Assembly: GCA_945957365.1 (NCBI GenBank)
Contig: CAMFKI010000008.1
Location: 82,699-146,698, forward strand
Reading direction: 5' to 3'
Source of the DNA: an uncultured Alphaproteobacteria bacterium
Lineage (GTDB): Bacteria; Pseudomonadota; Alphaproteobacteria; Rhizobiales; Aestuariivirgaceae
Length of the DNA stretch: 64,000 nt
Every line of letters begins with the position of its first letter. The stretch's first letter is position 1. Shown in pieces: positions 59,408-64,000 of this stretch. Under the pieces are notes generated by a model that saw nothing but the letters and a program-made list of their open reading frames with translations, made no database searches and was not told the origin of the DNA. A program made the position numbers and the translations under genes.

Positions 59408-60178
59408 TCACGATCCGGCGAAGCGCGCGCTCAGCCCGCCGTCGGCCCGCCAGTTGGCGCCGGTGACGAAGGAGGCTTCGTCCGACAGCAGGAAGGCCAC
59501 GCAATTGGCGATCTCGGCGGGGGTTCCCATGCGGCCCATGGGGTGAACGTCCAGCACCTTCTGGCGCAGCGAAGGGTCGTTCTTCGCGAAGAATTCCGTC
59601 ACCAGGAAGGTTTCAGTGTATCCGGGCGAGAGCGCGTTCACCCGGATCTGGTGCTTGCCCATGTCGAGCGCCAGCGAGCGGGTGAGGCCGACCAGGCCCG
59701 ACTTCGCCGCGGCATAGGGGAAGAAGCCGGGATAGGTCATGTCGGCATGGATCGAGGCGATGTTGACGATGCTGCCGCGCTTGGCGGCGATCATGCCGGG
59801 CAGCACCTCGCGGGCCACCAGCCAGGCCGCCTTCAGATCGACTGCGAAGACGTCGTCCCAGTCCTGCTCGGTCATCGCCACGGGATCGGCATAGGAATTG
59901 CGCCCGGCATTGTTGACCAGACCTGTGACCGGGCCGAAGCGCTTGACCCCCTGGTCATGCACGCGGGCGATGTCGGCGGCAGAGGTCACGCTGCCGGCGC
60001 CGAAGTGGCAGCGGTCCTTCGCAGGGAGTGCGGCGAGCAGGGCGTCCCCGGCCTGGGCTTCGATGTCGATGAAGCTGACATTGGCGCCTTCGGCCAGCGC
60101 CTTCTCGACGATCGCCGCGCCGATGCCGCGGCTGCCGCCGGTGACGAGGATGTGCTGATCGTGAAGCCGGCCCGCCAT
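59408..60178 (-). CDS. Short-chain dehydrogenase/reductase (sugar or sugar-acid type)
   Basis: A 256-aa classical SDR: TGGSRGIGAAIVEKA (TGxxxGxG) near residue 12, NNAG in GLVNNAGRNSY, catalytic Ser in VNIASIHADM, YxxxK in FFPYAAAKSG, and the PGYTETFL turn. ATG 60178 overlaps the dehydratase stop by one base (TGATG). Downstream gene of the sugar ABC/dehydratase operon, so a sugar-alcohol or sugar-acid oxidation (as in galactose or fuconate dehydrogenases) is likely. Convergent with the cupin gene 15 bp away. Confidence 0.88.
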   Translation of the reverse strand: MAGRLHDQHILVTGGSRGIGAAIVEKALAEGANVSFIDIEAQAGDALLAALPAKDRCHFGAGSVTSAADIARVHDQGVKRFGPVTGLVNNAGRNSYADPVAMTEQDWDDVFAVDLKAAWLVAREVLPGMIAAKRGSIVNIASIHADMTYPGFFPYAAAKSGLVGLTRSLALDMGKHQIRVNALSPGYTETFLVTEFFAKNDPSLRQKVLDVHPMGRMGTPAEIANCVAFLLSDEASFVTGANWRADGGLSARFAGS

Positions 60179-61341
60179 CACCAGTCCGCCACGCTGCCGT
60201 CGTGCTGGTACCACTGCACCGGCTGGACCTCGGCGAAGGGATATTTCTTCGCTGCCTCGAAATTGATCTCGACGCCGATACCGGGCGCCATGCTGGGTTC
60301 CACATAGCCGCCGATGATGGGGGTCACGCCGGAGATGATCTCGTCACGCCACGGCACGTCGGAACGCATCACCTCCTGAATCAGGAAGTTGGGCGTGGCG
60401 AAGCCCAGGTGGATGTTCACCATGGTGGCGATCGGTCCCAGCGGATTATGCGGCGCCATGGACACGCCGAAGGCGTCGCACAGCGCCGCGATGCGCTTCA
60501 CCTCGGTGAGGCCGCCGGCGTGGCAGACGTCGGGCTGGGCGACGGCGATCGCCTCGGCCTGCAGCAGGTGCAGGAACTCGTGGCGGTGGACGAGGCGCTC
60601 GCCCGCCGCGATCGGCACGCGGGTGGCGCGCGCCACGCGGGCGGTGCCGCGCCAGTCCTCGGGCTGGCAGGGCTCCTCGATGAAGAAGGGCCGGTAGGGC
60701 GCCAGCACCTCGGCATACTGGATGGCCATGGCAGCCGTGGTGCGGCCGTGGAGGTCGACCATGATGTCCATGTCCGCGCCGCCACCCTCGCGCGCCGCGG
60801 CCATCAGGGCATCGGCCTCGCGCAGTGCGGCGCGGCCGTCGAGGGGCGCGGTCCTCCCGACGGCGAGGATCTTGACGGCGGTGAAGCCGTCGGCGCGCGA
60901 CTGTGCGGCCTTCTCGCGGAAGGAGTCCGCGGCGGCGGAATTATAGACCGCGTCGGAGTTGCCGCCGCCCAGATGGTCGTACATGCGCAGCCGCTTGCGG
61001 CACAACCCGCCGAGCAGCTGCCACAGCGGAATTCCGAGGTGCTTGGCCTTGATGTCGTGCAGCGCCTGGTCGATGCCAGAGAGCGCCGACATGGTGACGA
61101 TGCCCCCTTTGAAGAAGGGGTGGCGGAACATCACCTGCCAGAGGTGCTCGGTGTTGAGCGGGTCTTCGCCCACGACGAGCTGCGCCAGATCATCGATGGC
61201 GCCGGCGACGGCGCGGGTCTGGAACTCCAGCGTCGCCTCGCCCAGTCCATAGAGGCCGGGCACGTCGGTCTCGACCCGCACGAAGATCCAGTTCCTCAGC
61301 TTCGCATTGACCACGAAGCTCCTGACTGCGGTGATCTTCAT
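60178..61341 (-). CDS. Enolase-superfamily sugar-acid dehydratase, galactonate dehydratase-like
   Basis: A 387-aa mandelate racemase/muconate lactonising family protein. The DgoD-type catalytic set is visible: Asp and His in MVDLHGRTT (DxH), Glu in FFIEEPCQPEDW, Glu in IAAGERLVHRHEF, and the general-base His in SMAPHNPLGPIATM. These match the D-galactonate dehydratase layout; D-mannonate or another aldonate is possible. It yields a 2-keto-3-deoxy acid, but no matching kinase or aldolase lies in the window. It is 4 bp after the permease gene and coupled to the SDR gene. Confidence 0.87.
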   Translation of the reverse strand: MKITAVRSFVVNAKLRNWIFVRVETDVPGLYGLGEATLEFQTRAVAGAIDDLAQLVVGEDPLNTEHLWQVMFRHPFFKGGIVTMSALSGIDQALHDIKAKHLGIPLWQLLGGLCRKRLRMYDHLGGGNSDAVYNSAAADSFREKAAQSRADGFTAVKILAVGRTAPLDGRAALREADALMAAAREGGGADMDIMVDLHGRTTAAMAIQYAEVLAPYRPFFIEEPCQPEDWRGTARVARATRVPIAAGERLVHRHEFLHLLQAEAIAVAQPDVCHAGGLTEVKRIAALCDAFGVSMAPHNPLGPIATMVNIHLGFATPNFLIQEVMRSDVPWRDEIISGVTPIIGGYVEPSMAPGIGVEINFEAAKKYPFAEVQPVQWYQHDGSVADW

Positions 61342-61345
61342 GGCG

Positions 61346-62368
61346 TCAACGCCCGGTGATCGACTGCCGGCGGATGCGGCGCTCGATGATGGTCTGCAGC
61401 ACCACCGAGACGACGATCACCAGTCCGAAGCAGAGCTGCGTGTAGAAGGCGTTGATGCCGGCCGACACGATGCCGGCGTTGATGGCGCCGATGATGTAGG
61501 AGGCGACGAAGGATCCGACGATCGAGCCCGTGCCCCCGAACACCGAGGTGCCACCGAGGAAGACCGAGGCGATGGTGTTGAGCAGGAAGCCGTCCCCCGT
61601 CGTCGGCCAGAAATAATAGCCGTAGATCGACGTCATGATGCCGGCGAGAACCGCGATGACACCGACCAGCGTGAAGGCCTTGGTCTTCACCCGCACCACG
61701 TCGACACCCATCAGCCGGGCACTCGTCGGGTTGTCTCCGACGAGGAAGACATGTGCCCCGAAGCGCGAGCGGTTGAGCAGCAGCCACAGCGCGATGCCGA
61801 TGGCGATCATCCACAGGCTCTGCACCGGCACGCCCCACACCGGCTCGCGGAAGATGGTGTGGAGCGCCGGGTATTTGTCGGCTGTCAGCGGCACGCCGGT
61901 ACCGTTCATCAGCACGAGTTCGAGGCCGCGGAACAGGAAGGAGGTGCCGATGGTGATCACCAGCGAGGGAATGTTCAGCCGCGCCACCAGCGTGCCGTTG
62001 ATCCAGCCGCAGATGGCGCCCACCACGAAGGCCCCGGCGAGCGCGATGGGCCAGGGAATGCCGGCCTGCGCCAGCAGGCAGAAGGCTGCCGTGCCGAGCG
62101 CCATGATGGAAGGAAACGACAGGTCGATCTCGCCGGTGATGACGACGAAGGTGAGCGCCAGTGCGATGATGCCGAATTGCGGCGTGGTCTGCGCGAAGGC
62201 CTTGTAGATGTCGATGTTGGTGAACACGGCGGGTGCGGCGAGCACGAAGCCCAGCCACATGGCGAGCCCCACGCCGATGATGCCCAGCTGCGAGCCGTAG
62301 CGGCGCAGCCATGACGGCGGCGCCACGCGGTTGTCGGCAGGGCGGGCCTTCTGGGTCTCAGTCGACAT
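61346..62368 (-). CDS. Sugar ABC transporter permease (RbsC/FrcC family)
   Basis: A 340-aa permease of the BPD_transp_2 type with about nine membrane segments. Marks: VVITGEIDLSFPSIMALGTAAF, NIPSLVITIGTSFLFRGLELVL, and NTIASVFLGGTSVFGGTGSIVGSF. It belongs to a minus-strand operon binding protein-ATPase-permease-dehydratase-SDR and probably imports the sugar acid or its parent sugar. Confidence 0.92.
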   Translation of the reverse strand: MSTETQKARPADNRVAPPSWLRRYGSQLGIIGVGLAMWLGFVLAAPAVFTNIDIYKAFAQTTPQFGIIALALTFVVITGEIDLSFPSIMALGTAAFCLLAQAGIPWPIALAGAFVVGAICGWINGTLVARLNIPSLVITIGTSFLFRGLELVLMNGTGVPLTADKYPALHTIFREPVWGVPVQSLWMIAIGIALWLLLNRSRFGAHVFLVGDNPTSARLMGVDVVRVKTKAFTLVGVIAVLAGIMTSIYGYYFWPTTGDGFLLNTIASVFLGGTSVFGGTGSIVGSFVASYIIGAINAGIVSAGINAFYTQLCFGLVIVVSVVLQTIIERRIRRQSITGR

Positions 62369-62377
62369 GGCGTTCCC

Positions 62378-63172
62378 TCACTGCATCGAGCCGGTGCGGG
62401 CGACGTGGTAGAGCCGCTCGATCAGCTGGTCCATGGTGATCTGGCTCTTGTCGTAGACGCCGGCCACCTTGCCGCGGTCCAGCACGTAGAGCCTGTCCAC
62501 CACCGGGTAGACGTGGAAGATGTTGTGGTCGATGAAGATCGCCGACTTGCCGGCCTTCTTGATGTTGCCGACGAAGTCGAGCGTCTTCTTCGTCTCGGTC
62601 AGCGAAAGGCCCATGGTGGGCTCGTCGAGGATGACGAGTTCGGCATCGAAATAGAGGGCACGCGTGATGGCGACACCCTGCTTCTCGCCCCCCGACATGG
62701 TGGTCACGATGTTGTCCGGGTGAACGGCGGCGGAGGTGAAGCCCATGTGCTCGCTCATCAGCCTTGCGCATTCGGAGCGCATGCGCTGCACGTCGAGCAG
62801 GCCCCAGGAGTTGCGCAGTTCGCGGCCCATGAACATGTTGCGCCAGATCGGCTGCTTCTCGCACAGGGCGCGTTCCTGGTAGACGGTCTCGATGCCGAGG
62901 CCGCGGGCCCGCGCCACCGACCAGTCGTCGATGCGCTGGCCCTTGAAGAAGATCTCGCCGCCCGAGTCGGGGCGGTGGAAGCCCATCACGGTCTTGACCA
63001 GCGTCGACTTGCCCGCGCCATTGTCGCCCAGCAGCCCGACGATTTCGCCGGGATGGACCTTGAAGTCGATCGCCGAGAGCGAGCGCACTTCGCCGAAGGT
63101 CTTCGACACGTTGCGGAGTTCGATCACCGGCACGGATGCGGTGCCGTTCGCCTGGGACATCGCCTGGGACAT
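62378..63172 (-). CDS. Sugar ABC transporter ATP-binding protein (single NBD)
   Basis: A 264-aa ATPase with Walker A LLGDNGAGKSTLVKTV, Q-loop VYQERALCEKQ, signature MSGGEKQGVAITRAL, Walker B LVILDEPTMGLS and H-loop IDHNIF. One NBD only, as in the FrcA-like protein at 28.6 kb, so this is a second Frc-type system. Several Met codons lie at the start (MSQAMSQANG); the first is given. The permease gene follows after 9 bp. Confidence 0.92.
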   Translation of the reverse strand: MSQAMSQANGTASVPVIELRNVSKTFGEVRSLSAIDFKVHPGEIVGLLGDNGAGKSTLVKTVMGFHRPDSGGEIFFKGQRIDDWSVARARGLGIETVYQERALCEKQPIWRNMFMGRELRNSWGLLDVQRMRSECARLMSEHMGFTSAAVHPDNIVTTMSGGEKQGVAITRALYFDAELVILDEPTMGLSLTETKKTLDFVGNIKKAGKSAIFIDHNIFHVYPVVDRLYVLDRGKVAGVYDKSQITMDQLIERLYHVARTGSMQ

Positions 63173-63236
63173 GGAGCCTCTTCAGGGTCGGGAATGAAGA
63201 CGGCGGCCTCCGGGCGGAGGCCGCCGCGACAAGGCG

Positions 63237-64000
63237 TCAGCGGATCTCGACAGCGGCCAGCGGCGCCACGGCATCGACATTGGTCGAGTCGACGAAGGCG
63301 CCGGCGGTGTTGATGTTGAGGCCCGAGAAGCCGTACTTCTTGGTCAGGCAGATGTTGAGGATCGGGATATAGCCCTGCAGGAAGGGCTGCTGGTCGATGA
63401 CCAGGTTCTGGTAGCCCTCCTTCACCGCCTGGGCGGTGTTGGGCGACATGTCGAAGCCCGCGAAATAGACCTGGCCCGGCTTCAGCGAGGCGGCCTTGGC
63501 ATAGACACCGACGTTGGAGGTGAGGCCGCCATGGTCGGTCACCACCACCTTGATCCCGGGATTGGCGCCCATCACGCCCACGAAGGTGGCCGTGCCGGCA
63601 TTCGGATCGGCGTTGGTGGCCGAGTCGATCTCCTGGTAGATCACCTTGGCGCCGGCCTTCTCGAAGGCGTCGATCACGCCCACCGTGCGCTGGCCGCGGT
63701 CGCCGCCCTGGCCCTTGAGGCCCCAGACGAAGACCTGGTCGCCCGCCTGCAGCTTGGCGCGCTTGGCGGCTTCGGAGCCCAGCGCGAAGCCGGCGTCGTA
63801 GTTGGGCGCACCCACATAGCCGAGGCCCTGGGCGGAATATTTCTTCTGGCTGTCGGGTAGGGCGGTGTTGAGGCTGGTGAAGATCGTGCCCTGGGCGAAG
63901 GCCTGGTCGACGATGGGCCCGGTGGCCGGTTCGCCGGCGAAGCCGTAGGTGGCGATGCCGTCGACCTTGGTGGCCACCGCCTGCTGGATCTGCTGCAGCA
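63237..64000 (-). CDS. Sugar ABC transporter periplasmic binding protein, N-terminus beyond the window
   Basis: Reading frame open at the right-hand edge; about 254 C-terminal codons are present. Type I periplasmic binding fold: TYGFAGEPATGPIVDQAF, LGYVGAPNYDAGFALGSEAAKRA, VFVWGLKGQGGDRGQRTVGVIDAFEKAG, TDHGGLTSNVGVYAKAA, and FAGFDMSPNTAQAVKEGYQNL. The start and signal peptide are outside. It heads the operon whose ATPase starts 64 bp downstream. Confidence 0.9.
   Translation of the reverse strand, partial: LQQIQQAVATKVDGIATYGFAGEPATGPIVDQAFAQGTIFTSLNTALPDSQKKYSAQGLGYVGAPNYDAGFALGSEAAKRAKLQAGDQVFVWGLKGQGGDRGQRTVGVIDAFEKAGAKVIYQEIDSATNADPNAGTATFVGVMGANPGIKVVVTDHGGLTSNVGVYAKAASLKPGQVYFAGFDMSPNTAQAVKEGYQNLVIDQQPFLQGYIPILNICLTKKYGFSGLNINTAGAFVDSTNVDAVAPLAAVEIR

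Overview
This 64-kb window reads as chromosomal DNA from a GC-rich alphaproteobacterium, most likely of the order Hyphomicrobiales (Rhizobiales). The inference rests on gene content and order: mutS overlapping glnD; the block trpS-nfu-tsaB/rimI-plsC-miaB-phoH-ybeY-ybeX; an OlsB-type acyltransferase; a RegB/RegA (ActS/ActR) redox pair beside an SCO gene; FrcBCA-type sugar transport; an intracellular PHA depolymerase; and an MmcB-like gene. I saw no rRNA, tRNA, CRISPR array, prophage or insertion sequence. Genes are packed tightly, with many 1-11 nt overlaps, and several genes start with GTG or TTG.

Layout. 1-21.4 kb is mostly housekeeping: glnD (C-terminus off the window), mutS, malic enzyme maeB, an OlsB-like gene, an orphan hybrid histidine kinase, comM, then the ybeX-ybeY-phoH-miaB-plsC-tsaB/rimI-nfu-trpS block on the minus strand, with mutM and an enoyl-CoA hydratase divergent from it. 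21.6-24.3 kb is an isolated DUF1800/DUF1501 pair of unknown function. 24.4-29.3 kb is a FrcBCA-type sugar ABC operon divergent from a ROK repressor and a FucU/RbsD mutarotase, with a strong palindrome between them. 29.4-33.6 kb is a sugar-acid module (dehydrogenase, aldo/keto reductase, GntR regulator, UxaA dehydratase) with a perfect 14-bp palindrome in its divergent promoter. 33.8-41.2 kb holds a class A PBP, a YgjP-like metallopeptidase overlapping phaZ, sco, regB, regA and mmcB. 41.3-46.2 kb holds a TakP-type TRAP transporter and aspartate ammonia-lyase. 46.4-50.6 kb is a complete PTS-dependent dihydroxyacetone kinase operon in which the DhaM, HPr and EI modules are separate genes. 50.8-51.4 kb is a Sel1-repeat secreted protein.

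The most interesting region is 51.4-59.4 kb. A TetR regulator is divergent from two Rieske non-heme iron oxygenases, a spermidine/putrescine-type ABC transporter (binding protein, ATPase, two permeases) and a terminal cupin. The cupin carries the complete metal and tyrosine set of the DddW/DddK/DddQ DMSP-lyase superfamily. Both oxygenases have Glu rather than Asp at the bridging position, as in carnitine oxygenase. I infer a catabolic system for a quaternary-ammonium or sulfonium osmolyte that combines uptake, two oxygenations and a lyase-like cupin. 59.4-64 kb is a second sugar ABC transporter (binding protein truncated by the window end) with a galactonate-dehydratase-like enolase-superfamily enzyme and an SDR.

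Assignments come from reading translations and motifs only. No homology search, GC calculation or RNA folding was run.
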